Shown: in pieces, positions 1-9,177 of the stretch | Numbering within the stretch: the first letter of the stretch is position 1 | Layout of the letters: every line of letters starts with the position of its first letter | DNA from: Treponema socranskii subsp. paredis ATCC 35535 | GTDB taxonomy: Bacteria; Spirochaetota; Spirochaetia; Treponematales; Treponemataceae | Length of the DNA: 64,000 bases | NCBI GenBank assembly: GCA_000413015.1 | Contig: KE332516.1 | Location: 186,001-250,000, forward strand | Reading direction: 5' to 3' | The notes under the pieces: model-generated | Told to the model about the DNA's origin: nothing | Database searches by the model: none | Seen by the model: the letters and a program-made list of their open reading frames with translations, nothing else | Program-made: the position numbers and the translations under genes

Positions 1-472
1 CAGCATCAAGAATCAGAGCTAAATTATGGTCATTACATATTTTTACAATTTCACCGTACTTCCCCGTATTGCCGCCAAATGCAACATAACAAACAGCACG
101 CGTCTTCGGGGTAATTTTTTTCAAAACATCTTGCGGATCCAGGCATAATGTATCATCGACATCAGCAAAAACAGCATGTAAACCGGCTTTGAGGATCGCA
201 TGATTTGATGAGACGAATGTTAAAGGTGTGGAAATTACTTCATCGCCTTCATCCCACTTCCTTTCTGTTTTCAGAATATCAAACGAAAGATTTAAAGCTG
301 CGGTCGCACTATTTAGATAATGAGCATTTGACAATCCCGTATATTTTTTCCATTCTTCTTCAAATTGCACTGTCTTGAATCCCATTCCTGTCCATCCGCA
401 CTCAAGACATTCCTTAATATGAGTTAAACATGCATCAACATCAAAAACGGGTCTGAATACTTGTATCGCCAT
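1..472 (-). CDS. DegT/DnrJ/EryC1-type aminotransferase, N-terminal part (cut by window edge)
   Basis: The first 157 residues of a PLP-dependent sugar aminotransferase are visible; the C-terminus lies beyond base 1. The family transfers an amino group to a nucleotide-linked keto sugar during O-antigen or capsule synthesis. Visible family features are the substrate/PLP-binding segment LNSATAALNLSF and the block DEVISTPLTFVSSNHAILKA followed by FADVDDTLCLDP, near residues 45-100. The PLP lysine would be further downstream and is not seen. The ATG at 472 follows a GGAGGT Shine-Dalgarno. It is the most downstream gene seen in the minus-strand polysaccharide operon, 20 bases after the flippase gene. 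The sugar substrate cannot be told from this fragment. Confidence 0.85.
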   Translation of the reverse strand, partial: MAIQVFRPVFDVDACLTHIKECLECGWTGMGFKTVQFEEEWKKYTGLSNAHYLNSATAALNLSFDILKTERKWDEGDEVISTPLTFVSSNHAILKAGLHAVFADVDDTLCLDPQDVLKKITPKTRAVCYVAFGGNTGKYGEIVKICNDHNLALILDA

Positions 473-492
473 ATAATACCTCCAAAAACAAT

Positions 493-2019
493 CTATCGTT
501 TATGTAACAATCTATTTTTGATAGCCTTTTCCAAAATTATAAAATCCGTACGAAAAATCAACCTGTAAAAAAATACGCTTATCAAGACGGAAACGCAAAA
601 AACCGCAATGGCGACAATAAGCCACTCCGATAAATTCGATATAACAAAAGGTACCAGCGCGAATACCAATTTAGCGCAAAAAACAATTGTCAGCAATATC
701 GTCACTCCTGCAATCAATGTCGTCAGTTTTATAAATCCTTTAACTTTGCGACAAATTTCCAGCGAATAAAAAATCAGTAACCCTAGGTAAAAGAATGCAA
801 TAGCAAACGGTACATATCCGATACCGCAATATTTACATAATACCGACATAACGCCGATTGCAACAAGACCGATAACGATAACACCTCGATATATATCCTT
901 ATACAAACCGAATATATCTACAACAAGGTTGAGTTGCAAATACAGAGTATAAAAAATGAAATCAAATACAAGCGAGAAAGAAAATATCGGAATTGCGTAT
1001 TGTATATCTGTAATTTTGGCAGTATATATTTGTATAAAACTGAAATTCAGACATATTAAACACGAAGCAAGGACAGTTGTTATAAATAAAATTCCCAATT
1101 GAACTTTCCTAAATAATGTGGAACTTTCTTTTATCGTATGCATGGCATTGTAATTTCCGAAAGGCTCCGTAACAGAATGAAAGAAAGAAAGCATCAGCAT
1201 CTTTAATATATTTACAATCATGTAGTTTATTGAATATACACTCGTAAAAGTCAAATCATATTGACTTGAAATCAATATATACGGTAAAGATGTAACCAAC
1301 TGAAAGACGATAGAATTGCTTAATAAATACCAGCGATTCTTTAGCTTAAAATTTATTTTTTCTCTAATCGGCCGGTACCAATCTTTTGTAAGTTTTTTAT
1401 ATGTAAAGCGCAATATCAATAAATAAACGCATTTTGCTACCAGGCTTGATACATACATTAAAACGAAGTGTTTTTTAAACAAGATGACAAGGATGACAAG
1501 GATATAATAAATACACTTATTTACAATACGCGACAATGAAAATATATACCGTTTCTGATATGAGGAAATTATTATATCATACCGTGCATCAAAAAAGAAC
1601 GTAAGAGTTCCGTTAAGCCCCATAATTACCGTTGCACATATAATTTCCCATTGCCGAAACACGGAGTCGGTTTCCCTATACAAGATAAAGGGTATAACCA
1701 TTAAAACCAAAAAAGCAAATATCGAACCAACCCTATAGAAAAACTTCGTGGTAGCATTGACAATCTCGTTAATGCGGTCATAAGCCTTTTCAGCAATCGG
1801 CTTGTAGAGTTCAAAGATAGCAGCACCTATCATACCGGCCTGCAATAGTTGGAAAACATTCAAAATTTGCTGTATAAAAGAGGTCAACCCGTTCACTTCC
1901 GGACCGTACGTTTTAATTACAAGTCTCGGGACAACCAACCCAAATGCCATAGCAATCAATTGCTCGAATATATTAGAGAACGTACTAAGAAGAGTATTTT
2001 TTGTACGGGAATTAGACAT
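493..2019 (-). CDS. Wzx-type polysaccharide flippase (MATE/MOP superfamily)
   Basis: A 508-residue, strongly hydrophobic protein with roughly 12-14 predicted membrane segments. It opens with a charged N-terminus and the segment FEQLIAMAFGLVVPRLVI, typical of lipopolysaccharide/O-antigen unit translocases. The family flips undecaprenyl-linked oligosaccharide units across the inner membrane. Its place between a glycosyltransferase-like gene and an aminotransferase gene fits surface polysaccharide export. Several conserved-looking polar residues lie in the first two helices. No strong Shine-Dalgarno is visible before the ATG (only AAGAAA), which fits translation coupled to the gene upstream that ends 4 bases away. 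The substrate is not predictable. Confidence 0.8.
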   Translation of the reverse strand: MSNSRTKNTLLSTFSNIFEQLIAMAFGLVVPRLVIKTYGPEVNGLTSFIQQILNVFQLLQAGMIGAAIFELYKPIAEKAYDRINEIVNATTKFFYRVGSIFAFLVLMVIPFILYRETDSVFRQWEIICATVIMGLNGTLTFFFDARYDIIISSYQKRYIFSLSRIVNKCIYYILVILVILFKKHFVLMYVSSLVAKCVYLLILRFTYKKLTKDWYRPIREKINFKLKNRWYLLSNSIVFQLVTSLPYILISSQYDLTFTSVYSINYMIVNILKMLMLSFFHSVTEPFGNYNAMHTIKESSTLFRKVQLGILFITTVLASCLICLNFSFIQIYTAKITDIQYAIPIFSFSLVFDFIFYTLYLQLNLVVDIFGLYKDIYRGVIVIGLVAIGVMSVLCKYCGIGYVPFAIAFFYLGLLIFYSLEICRKVKGFIKLTTLIAGVTILLTIVFCAKLVFALVPFVISNLSEWLIVAIAVFCVSVLISVFFYRLIFRTDFIILEKAIKNRLLHKR

Positions 2020-2023
2020 TTTC

Positions 2024-3055
2024 TTAAAGGCTACTATCTATTGTCTCAAGCATTCTATCTGTTGAAAACATTTCTATATATTTCTGATTGTCGTATTCGC
2101 AATCTTTTTTTATCCAGTTAAAATCTATGGAATCAATATCCCTATAAACTTGAATATTACCAGTTGCTATTGCATCTACCCATTCTAAGTCCATAAGCTC
2201 TGTACAATTTGTAAGCAGTTTTCGTTTATACAACATACACATAGAAAAACGTGTCGTTGGAGAAGAACCGTTCTTTTGCAAAGCTTCAAATGTACATCTG
2301 GCATTTAGCGTATGCTTATTAAAATCATCAAAAGAAAGATACTCGTTATAATGTATTTCATCTTTATATTTTTGATTTTCTTCCTTTACACCAAATATCC
2401 AAAAATCCAGTTTTAAGTTATGAGCTTTAAGTTTTTCATAAACAGACAAAATATCTTTTAATCGATCTTTAGCTGTACCTATGAAAGTAACATCATATTC
2501 CGTTTCTTCCAAAGTATTTTCAAGCAGATGATAAGTAAAGGGTTCAAGACAATAAGTGAACCCATACTTTTTGCATTCACCTTTATCAAAAGAAAAAATC
2601 TTATTAAATGAAGAATAACATACGGAAACTGGTATTTTAAATGATGTCACAACATCCACGAAATATATTGTATAGTGTGCACCTGAATAACATTTTTTTA
2701 AATATTTTATAAGAACATCTCCATATTCTTCAAATACCCGAGCCATTATAATAAAACAATATTCTTTTTTGTTAGATGCCTTTAATGCATCTATTTTTAT
2801 TTTATCATCAAAATAATTACAAAAATCCTCTTTATACAACTTCTGCATTTTTTTTCTAATTATAAATTGTATTTTTTTTGTAAAAACAAAACTAAGCTTT
2901 TTTGAATATAAAAAATGCGCAATTATCTTAAATAGCTTTTTCTCATAAAGTTTATGTTCCAATAAGAATAATTGAGAAACTTGATTATTTACACCACTGT
3001 ACATAAAAGCAACATCATCAACACTCGTCGCAATCATAACATAGTTATATTTCAT
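2024..3055 (-). CDS. Glycosyltransferase-like protein of the polysaccharide operon
   Basis: A 343-residue soluble protein. It lacks a DXD motif. The middle section has YDVTFIGTAKDRLKDILSVY, and the C-terminal half has ARCTFEALQKNGSSPTTRFS, which resembles the nucleotide-sugar-binding half of GT-B/CgeB-like transferases, where a conserved E and downstream serines bind the donor phosphate. It overlaps the acyltransferase gene by 11 bases and has a good AAGGA site before its ATG. Context (epimerase, Ugd, flippase) supports a role in building a repeat unit. The family assignment is tentative; it could also be a capsule-linked protein without transferase activity. Base composition is among the most AT-rich in the window. 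Confidence 0.5.
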   Translation of the reverse strand: MKYNYVMIATSVDDVAFMYSGVNNQVSQLFLLEHKLYEKKLFKIIAHFLYSKKLSFVFTKKIQFIIRKKMQKLYKEDFCNYFDDKIKIDALKASNKKEYCFIIMARVFEEYGDVLIKYLKKCYSGAHYTIYFVDVVTSFKIPVSVCYSSFNKIFSFDKGECKKYGFTYCLEPFTYHLLENTLEETEYDVTFIGTAKDRLKDILSVYEKLKAHNLKLDFWIFGVKEENQKYKDEIHYNEYLSFDDFNKHTLNARCTFEALQKNGSSPTTRFSMCMLYKRKLLTNCTELMDLEWVDAIATGNIQVYRDIDSIDFNWIKKDCEYDNQKYIEMFSTDRMLETIDSSL

Positions 3056-3617
3056 TTTTTTCCTTTATATTAAAATAGTCTTGAATCTTCTTTTTCTTCT
3101 CTAAATATGATAACCCTTTAGTCATAATTATCTTTTCTTTATTTTTTTTATAATAACAATCTATCGATTCAACAATCCTAGCAGGAATACCCGCAACCAC
3201 TGTATTATCAGGAACATCTTTGGTTACTATAGAACCACAACCTACAATCGAATTCTTACCAATTGTAACTCCTGGCATAATCATAACATTCCAACCGATA
3301 TGAACATTATCACATATTTTTATTTTTCCAAATTTATCAGCTTTTTGCATTTCAGGATATAAATTTCGAATAACCCACAATGCTCCATCATGAGTAAAAA
3401 ACTTCACAGAATCTGTAAGACGAACTTTATTCCCAATTTCAATTAGATAAGGTTCTGAACCAAAATCTACATTTGGAAAAACCTCACAATCTTTTCCAAT
3501 TAGCCCACCATTTTTTACAAACTCAAAAATATTGCGCGACACTATTGCCTTTCGTAGTATACGATTTCTGATACGATAAATAATATAAATTACCTTAGTG
3601 ATAAGCGCTTTTTTCAT
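3045..3617 (-). CDS. Hexapeptide-repeat (left-handed beta-helix) O-acyltransferase
   Basis: 190 residues of the WbbJ/maltose-acetyltransferase type. The C-terminal two thirds contain imperfect hexapeptide repeats, for example KICDNVHIGWNVMIMPGVTI, then GKNSIVGCGSIVTKDVPDNT and VVAGIPARIV, the usual ending of this family. A histidine in FFTHDG (near residue 75) matches the catalytic-histidine position of the group. Such enzymes acetylate a sugar hydroxyl using acetyl-CoA. The upstream GAGG is about 12 bases from the ATG, longer than ideal. The gene lies in the operon between the UDP-sugar epimerase and the glycosyltransferase-like gene, so the acceptor is probably a residue of the surface polysaccharide. 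Confidence 0.85.
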   Translation of the reverse strand: MKKALITKVIYIIYRIRNRILRKAIVSRNIFEFVKNGGLIGKDCEVFPNVDFGSEPYLIEIGNKVRLTDSVKFFTHDGALWVIRNLYPEMQKADKFGKIKICDNVHIGWNVMIMPGVTIGKNSIVGCGSIVTKDVPDNTVVAGIPARIVESIDCYYKKNKEKIIMTKGLSYLEKKKKIQDYFNIKEKNEI

Positions 3618-3687
3618 AATAATTTATAACCTCATCTTTATAGTAAAATATACTTCTGCTGTAAATTAATCATCTTGTAAAAAAATA

Positions 3688-4725
3688 CTATAAATAAAAT
3701 TCTTTATACCATTTTGCAAAAGCGGTCAGACCTTCTTTTATAGTTGTCTCAGGCTTAAAATCAAAGTTCTGTTCAAATTCCGTCGTATCGGCGTATGTCT
3801 GATATACGTCACCCGGCTGCATAGGCAACATTTCTTTTTTTACAGGTCTTTGTATTATACCTTCTTTTTGCAGACATTCCTCCAACGTAGTAACATATTT
3901 TAACAGATCTTCGGGCTGACCGTTACCGATATTATAAATTTTGTATTTTACACCGTCAATCGTCGCATCGGGTATTTTTTGCATAACGGCAACAATGCCT
4001 TTTACAATATCATCGATATAGGTAAAATCTCTTTTCATGTTACCGTTATTATAAATTTGAATTTTTTCACCTTTGACGATTTTATTTGTAAATTTAAAAT
4101 ATGCCATATCCGGCCTTCCGGCAGGACCGTAAACGGTAAAAAATCTTAAGCCTGTTGAGGGAATGTCATACAATTTACTGTAGGCATGAGCAAAAAGTTC
4201 ATTCGATTTTTTTGTAGCTGCATATAACGAAACGGGATTATCAACTTTATCGTCGGTAGAATACGGAACTTTTTTATTTGAACCGTACACGGAGGAACTC
4301 GACGCATATACAAGATGTTCAACACCTTTTTTGCCGTTATCATAAGAATGACGGCACGCTTCCAAAATATAAAAAAAACCGATCACATTGGTTTGAATAT
4401 ATGCGTCGGGATTTGTAATCGAATATCGTACACCTGCCTGCGCGGCAAGATTTACGACAACGGAAGGTTGATATTTTTCGAAGATTTCGGTAATAAATTT
4501 TTTATTCGAAATATCACCCCTAAAAAAATAATAATTTTTATTTTTTTTCACTTGTTGCAAGCGATATTCTTTCAGAGCGACATCATAATAATCGTTCATA
4601 TTATCTATGCCGACAATTCTGATATTTTTAAAACATGCAAACAATTCTTTACATAGATTTGCGCCGATAAAGCCGCTTGACCCCGTAACTAAAACAGTCT
4701 TCCCGTCCAATTCTATTCTACTCAT
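3688..4725 (-). CDS. NAD-dependent UDP-sugar epimerase, probably UDP-glucuronate 4-epimerase
   Basis: A 345-residue extended short-chain dehydrogenase. The NAD-binding motif TGSSGFIGANL lies at residues 14-24, the segment AAQAGVRYS at about 94-102, and the catalytic Tyr168/Lys172 pair in SLYAATKKSNE. The AGVRYS signature and a neighbouring UDP-glucose dehydrogenase fit the CapI/LpsL branch, which converts UDP-glucuronate to UDP-galacturonate; a GalE-like function is the alternative. The gene starts one base after the end of ugd (AAAGAGATTAAAATG), so the two are translationally coupled. The pair would supply uronic-acid donors for the surface polysaccharide. Confidence 0.85.
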   Translation of the reverse strand: MSRIELDGKTVLVTGSSGFIGANLCKELFACFKNIRIVGIDNMNDYYDVALKEYRLQQVKKNKNYYFFRGDISNKKFITEIFEKYQPSVVVNLAAQAGVRYSITNPDAYIQTNVIGFFYILEACRHSYDNGKKGVEHLVYASSSSVYGSNKKVPYSTDDKVDNPVSLYAATKKSNELFAHAYSKLYDIPSTGLRFFTVYGPAGRPDMAYFKFTNKIVKGEKIQIYNNGNMKRDFTYIDDIVKGIVAVMQKIPDATIDGVKYKIYNIGNGQPEDLLKYVTTLEECLQKEGIIQRPVKKEMLPMQPGDVYQTYADTTEFEQNFDFKPETTIKEGLTAFAKWYKEFYL

Positions 4726-4726
4726 T

Positions 4727-5971
4727 TTAATCTCTTTGAAATAAATCCCGCGTATAAACTTTATCCTTTACATCACCAAGACAAGTATCATACCGATTGG
4801 TAACAATCACATCGGACTTGGATTTGAATATATCTAAATTATTTACAACCGTACTGCCAAAAAAAGTTTCTCCGTCGTTTAATATCGGTTCATAAATAAT
4901 AACATTCGCTCCTTTCGCTTTAATTCTTTTCATTACCCCTTGAATGGAACTTTGCCGAAAATTATCGCTGTTGCTTTTCATCGTTAACCGAAATAATCCG
5001 ACGGTAATCGGTTCCGCACTAGCTGCATAATCTCTTCCATCGGAATAATTGTAATACCCCGCCTTTTGTAAAACCCTATCCGCAATAAATTCCTTCCGTG
5101 TTCTGTTTGATTCCACAATTGCCTGTATAAGATTTTGAGGCACGTCGCGGTAATTTGCCAAAAGCTGCTTGGTATCTTTCGGAAGGCAATAGCCGCCGTA
5201 TCCGAAACTCGGATTATTGTAAAAATCTCCGATCCTCGGATCAAGCGAAACACCTTGAATAATCTGTTTTGCATTCAAGCCTTTAAGCTCCGCATAGGTA
5301 TCCAATTCATTAAAATAACTTACACGCAAAGCAAGATACGTATTTGCAAAAAGTTTAACCGCCTCGGCTTCGGTAGATCCCATAAAAAGCGTGTCGATAT
5401 TTTTTTTGCTCGCTCCGTCTGCAAGTAAATCGGCAAATGTATGAGCGGCGTCAACAAGCCATTCATCTTGTAAATCAGTACCGACAATAATACGGCTTGG
5501 ATACAGATTATCATATAAAGCTTTACTTTCACGGAGAAATTCAGGACTAAAAATAATATTTTTACAATTATATTTTTTACGGACAGATTCGGTAAATCCA
5601 ACGGGAACAGTCGACTTTATTACCATGAAGGCATTCGGATTATACTGCAATACCAGCTCAATCACATTCTCTACACATCGCGTATCAAAAAAATTAAGCT
5701 TTGTATCATAATTTGTCGGAGCGGCAATTATAACAATATCGGCATCGGAATAAGCAACTTTCGCATCCAGCGTCGCTGTAAGATGCAACGGCTTTGTTAG
5801 CAAATATTTTTCGATTTCTGCATCTTGAATCGGCGATTTTTTACTATTGATGAGATCGACTTTTTGCGGAATCACATCTACCGCCCAAACTTCATTGTGC
5901 TGACTCAAAAGAACGGCGACGCTAAGGCCGACATAACCGGTACCGGCTACAGCAATTTTAGTTATTTTCAC
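4727..5971 (-). CDS. ugd: UDP-glucose 6-dehydrogenase
   Basis: The enzyme oxidises UDP-glucose to UDP-glucuronate with two NAD. From the GTG at 5971 it is 414 residues. The Rossmann motif [10 protein letters not shown] begins at residue 10, the segment [10 protein letters not shown] follows near 120, and the catalytic cysteine sits in [14 protein letters not shown] (Cys262). The frame is open further upstream to an ATG at 6064, but that would add an unrelated 31-residue leader. The GTG is preceded by AAGG at an 8-base spacing and gives the normal family N-terminus, so I chose it. It is the first gene of the minus-strand polysaccharide operon and feeds the epimerase directly downstream. Confidence 0.92.
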   Translation of the reverse strand: MKITKIAVAGTGYVGLSVAVLLSQHNEVWAVDVIPQKVDLINSKKSPIQDAEIEKYLLTKPLHLTATLDAKVAYSDADIVIIAAPTNYDTKLNFFDTRCVENVIELVLQYNPNAFMVIKSTVPVGFTESVRKKYNCKNIIFSPEFLRESKALYDNLYPSRIIVGTDLQDEWLVDAAHTFADLLADGASKKNIDTLFMGSTEAEAVKLFANTYLALRVSYFNELDTYAELKGLNAKQIIQGVSLDPRIGDFYNNPSFGYGGYCLPKDTKQLLANYRDVPQNLIQAIVESNRTRKEFIADRVLQKAGYYNYSDGRDYAASAEPITVGLFRLTMKSNSDNFRQSSIQGVMKRIKAKGANVIIYEPILNDGETFFGSTVVNNLDIFKSKSDVIVTNRYDTCLGDVKDKVYTRDLFQRD

Positions 5972-6411
5972 AAGACTTACCTTAATACTGATAGATTTTA
6001 TTTTAACTAAAAAAACCAATTTATTCCAGTCGTCGGTATTTTCTCCTGCTGCAATAGCTTCCAAACTCTTTCCTAAGACTCTTTGATTTTATTCTAACGC
6101 GCAGCGCACGAAAATCAATTTTTACCGAGCAAGTAAAGCGTTAAGTGCAGAAGATATGCTCCATCATACAAGAACGGAACGGTCGGTAGAATCAATGCAT
6201 TATACATAAGCGTAATTCACAATCGAAGCTGCCGCAGTGCTACACTCCCTTTATCCGCCGTTTCGGTAAAATAAAGCTAGCCGTTATTTTACTTTAATCG
6301 CACAAAGTAAAATAACGGCTTTTACACACATCGCCTCATTTCAACCGCAAACTCGCCTGCGGTGACTTCGTCCGCCGCCCGCAATGGAACCGCTCCGCAC
6401 ACACGCTTCCG
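5972..6411. other. Intergenic region between ugd and clpB
   Basis: 440 bases with no convincing gene. It holds the clpB terminator hairpin (6279-6320). Reading the minus strand, a segment near 6232-6265 contains GGGAGTGTAGCAC, weakly like the GGGAGTGCAGCCG repeat seen at 9.1 and 18.5 kb. No promoter for ugd could be fixed with confidence. Confidence 0.6.
6279..6320 (-). terminator. Intrinsic (probably bidirectional) terminator after clpB
   Basis: A perfect 17-base inverted repeat (AGCCGTTATTTTACTTT at 6279-6295 and its complement at 6304-6320) with an 8-base loop. Its AT-rich lower arm provides the U-rich part in both directions. It lies 92 bases past the clpB stop codon. Confidence 0.75.
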
Positions 6412-8997
6412 TCACTCAAACGAAAGTCCGTCCGCCCCCGGTTTCGCCGTCACTTTGATCGCAGCTCCGTCGGAAAATTTTCCCTCAAGCAACTCTTTTG
6501 CAAGGGGATTTTCCACGTACGTTTGAATCGCGCGCTTTACCGGCCGCGCGCCGAACGCGGGATCGTAGCCCTTATCGGCGAGGAAGGCTACGGCTTTGTC
6601 GTCGAACATGATTTTAATTCGTCTGTCGTCGAGCCTGTGCGATACGCGTTCGAGCTGATTTTTGACAATGCCCGAAATGCAGCTTTGGTCGAGACGGCCG
6701 AACATGACGATTTCATCGATGCGGTTTAAGAATTCGGGGCGGAACGTCGATTTAAGCAGTTCGCTCACTTTTATTCGCGCGTCGTGCATTTTTTCCGGCG
6801 TATCGGCATCAAGGATCACGTCGCTTCCGAGATTGCTCGTCATGATGATGATCGTATTTTTAAAATCGACGAGGCGTCCCTGTCCGTCAGTCAAGCGTCC
6901 GTCGTCGAGCACTTGGAGCAGCACGTTGAATACGTCGGGATGCGCTTTTTCGATTTCGTCGAAGAGCACGACGCTGTATGGACGGCGGCGCACCGCTTCG
7001 GTAAGCTGTCCGCCTTCATCGTAGCCGACATATCCCGGAGGAGCGCCGATCAGACGCGAAACGGAAAACTTTTCCATATATTCGCTCATGTCGATTCGCG
7101 TAAGCGATTTTTCATCGTTGAACAAAAAGTCCGCAAGCGTTTTCGCAAGTTCGGTTTTACCGACACCGGTCGGGCCGATAAACAAAAAGCTTCCGAGCGG
7201 ACGATTCGGATCGCTCAAGCCGGAACGGTTTCTGCGGATCGCGTCCGAGACGACTTGTACCGCATCGTTTTGTCCGATAACGCGCTTGTGCAGCACGGAT
7301 TCGAGCTGCAGATATTTTTGCTTTTCGCTCGACAGCATCTTTGTAACGGGGATTCCCGTCCATTCGCTGACGACGCGCGCGATGTCTTCTTCGGTCACTT
7401 CCTGCCGCAAAAGCGATTCGCGTCCGCCGTCGTTTTTACTTCTGGCTTCCGCCGCGGCGGAAAGTTCCTTTTGCAGTTCGGGGATAATGCTGTACTTCAA
7501 TTCGGCGGCTTTCGCCAGGTTTCCTTCGCGCGTATATTTTTCTTCGTTGAAGCGCGCCTGTTCGAGCTTTTCTTTGACGTCGCGGCTCTTGTTGATATCC
7601 GCTTTTTCATTTTGCCACTGCAGCTTCATCGCATCGCGTTTTACCGAAAGATCGGCGAGTTCTTTTTCAAGTTTTGCGAGGCGCTCTTTCGACGCTTCGT
7701 CGTCTTCTTTTGCGAGCGACTGTTTTTCGATGGAAAGCTGCATGATCTTCCGTTCGATTTGATCGAGTTCGGTCGGCTGGCTTTCGATTTCCATTTTGAG
7801 GCGGCTCATCGCTTCGTCTACAAGGTCGATCGCTTTGTCGGGCATAAAACGGTTCGTGATATAGCGGTTGCTGAGGACTGCCGCCGCGACGAGCGCTTCG
7901 TCGTCGATCCGCACGCCGTGGTGAATTTCGTATTTTTCGCGCAGGCCGCGGAGGATCGCGATCGTATCTTCGACCGACGGTTCCGAACAATAAACCGGCT
8001 GAAAGCGCCGTTCGAGCGCCGCATCCTTTTCGATGTATTTCCGATATTCGTCGAGCGTCGTCGCTCCGATCGCGCGAAGCTCTCCGCGGGCGAGTACCGG
8101 TTTTAATAAATTCGAAGCGTCCATAGAACCTTCGGACGCGCCCGCACCGACGATGGTATGCAGCTCGTCGATAAAAAGCACGATCTGTCCTTGGCTTTTT
8201 TGCACTTCCGTGATGACGGCTTTGAGCCGCTCTTCGAATTCTCCGCGGAATTTCGCGCCTGCGACAAGAGAACCCAAATCGAGGGCGAGGAGGCGCTTGT
8301 TTTTCAAGCTTTCGGGAACGTCGCCCGATGCGATGCGGCGGGCAAGTCCTTCGACGATGGCGGTTTTTCCGACGCCGGGTTCGCCGATGAGTACGGGATT
8401 GTTTTTCGTGCGGCGGCAAAGCACTTGCATGACGCGCCTTATCTCTTCGTCGCGCCCGATAACCGGATCGATTTTATCCTGACGTGCAAGAGAGGTCAAA
8501 TCGCGGCAAAATTTTTCGAGCGAGCGCATCGAAGATTCGGGATCGTTGCCGGTTACCTGCTGATTGCCGCGAAGCGCTTTCAGCGCTTCCAAAATCGCTT
8601 TGCGCTCAATGCCGTGTTTTCGAAGCATATCGCCCGTACGCCCGTCCGATTCGCTCATCGCAAGGAAAATATGCTCGGTCGAAAGGTATTCGTCGTGCAT
8701 ATCCGCCATCGCTTTTTCGGCTTTTGCAAGCGTTTTTTGCGCTTCCGATGAAAGCGTCATCTGCACGTTGCCCCTCACCGTCGGGTAAGAAGCAAGCAAT
8801 GCGTCGTTTTCCCGAAGCAGCGTTTCGACAGGCACGCCGATACGCTCGACAAGGGGCGGAACGATACCGTCCTTTTGCTTTAAAAGCGCGTCGAGTATAT
8901 GTTCGAGTCCTATTTCACTGTGATCTTTTTGCTGCGCAAGAGCGCTCGCCTGCTGCAGCGCGTCCTGCGTTTTAAGTGTAAAATGTTCGTAATCCAT
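6412..8997 (-). CDS. clpB: ATP-dependent disaggregase chaperone ClpB
   Basis: 861 residues, the normal ClpB length. ClpB rescues aggregated proteins together with DnaK by threading them through a hexameric ring in the cytoplasm. Domains in order: Clp N-domain (1-145); first AAA+ module with Walker A GEPGVGKT (205-212) and Walker B/DELH (277-280); coiled-coil middle domain (about 400-530, rich in Lys/Glu heptads), which separates ClpB from ClpA/ClpC; second AAA+ with GPTGVGKT (608-615); and the C-terminal D2 small domain. There is no Shine-Dalgarno. A -10-like TATGTT lies 6 bases before the ATG, so the mRNA may be leaderless. No CIRCE operator was found. It is monocistronic with its own terminator. 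Confidence 0.97.
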   Translation of the reverse strand: MDYEHFTLKTQDALQQASALAQQKDHSEIGLEHILDALLKQKDGIVPPLVERIGVPVETLLRENDALLASYPTVRGNVQMTLSSEAQKTLAKAEKAMADMHDEYLSTEHIFLAMSESDGRTGDMLRKHGIERKAILEALKALRGNQQVTGNDPESSMRSLEKFCRDLTSLARQDKIDPVIGRDEEIRRVMQVLCRRTKNNPVLIGEPGVGKTAIVEGLARRIASGDVPESLKNKRLLALDLGSLVAGAKFRGEFEERLKAVITEVQKSQGQIVLFIDELHTIVGAGASEGSMDASNLLKPVLARGELRAIGATTLDEYRKYIEKDAALERRFQPVYCSEPSVEDTIAILRGLREKYEIHHGVRIDDEALVAAAVLSNRYITNRFMPDKAIDLVDEAMSRLKMEIESQPTELDQIERKIMQLSIEKQSLAKEDDEASKERLAKLEKELADLSVKRDAMKLQWQNEKADINKSRDVKEKLEQARFNEEKYTREGNLAKAAELKYSIIPELQKELSAAAEARSKNDGGRESLLRQEVTEEDIARVVSEWTGIPVTKMLSSEKQKYLQLESVLHKRVIGQNDAVQVVSDAIRRNRSGLSDPNRPLGSFLFIGPTGVGKTELAKTLADFLFNDEKSLTRIDMSEYMEKFSVSRLIGAPPGYVGYDEGGQLTEAVRRRPYSVVLFDEIEKAHPDVFNVLLQVLDDGRLTDGQGRLVDFKNTIIIMTSNLGSDVILDADTPEKMHDARIKVSELLKSTFRPEFLNRIDEIVMFGRLDQSCISGIVKNQLERVSHRLDDRRIKIMFDDKAVAFLADKGYDPAFGARPVKRAIQTYVENPLAKELLEGKFSDGAAIKVTAKPGADGLSFE

Positions 8998-9003
8998 GAT
9001 TTA

Positions 9004-9032
9004 AACATACTCACGAATTGCGAATAAAGCAA
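9004..9032 (-). promoter_or_regulatory. clpB promoter placing the start site at the ATG (leaderless)
   Basis: Reading the minus strand: TTGCTT (9027-9032), 17 bases, TATGTT (9004-9009), 6 bases, ATG (8997). The spacing puts the transcription start at about the A of the ATG. The -35 matches the consensus at only three positions, so this is a moderate call. Confidence 0.5.
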
Positions 9033-9102
9033 GAATTTATTTATGGCAACGAAAACTATATTTGCTAAAAAAATAATACTCACGTAAAAAATAGAGTGCA
9101 CG

Positions 9103-9133
9103 TAAAAAATCGGCTGCACTCCCTGCAACAGCC
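9103..9133 (-). terminator. Intrinsic terminator after the tocopherol-cyclase-like gene
   Basis: On the minus strand a GGCTG...CAGCC stem (9112-9133) is followed by GATTTTTT (9104-9111). The sequence is about 90% identical to a plus-strand copy at 18.47-18.53 kb, so the terminator is part of a dispersed repeat. A second overlapping inverted repeat, GAGTGCA...TGCACTC, lies at 9094-9121. Confidence 0.65.
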
Positions 9134-9177
9134 CTGCCGTTTGCCGCGAATGTATTTTCACCTATAATCTAAGCGGC

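Noticed and set aside
5972-6064. 31-residue N-terminal extension of Ugd
   Set aside because: The GTG at 5971 has a well-placed AAGG and gives the standard N-terminus; the extension has no family counterpart.
6412-8997. Several long open frames antisense to clpB
   Set aside because: They follow the codon periodicity of clpB on the other strand, lack ribosome-binding sites and have low-complexity Arg/Ser-rich translations. They are shadows.
9094-9121. Possible CIRCE heat-shock operator near clpB
   Set aside because: The GAGTGCA...TGCACTC repeat has the arms in the opposite order to CIRCE (GCACTC...GAGTGC) and fits a terminator for the upstream gene.
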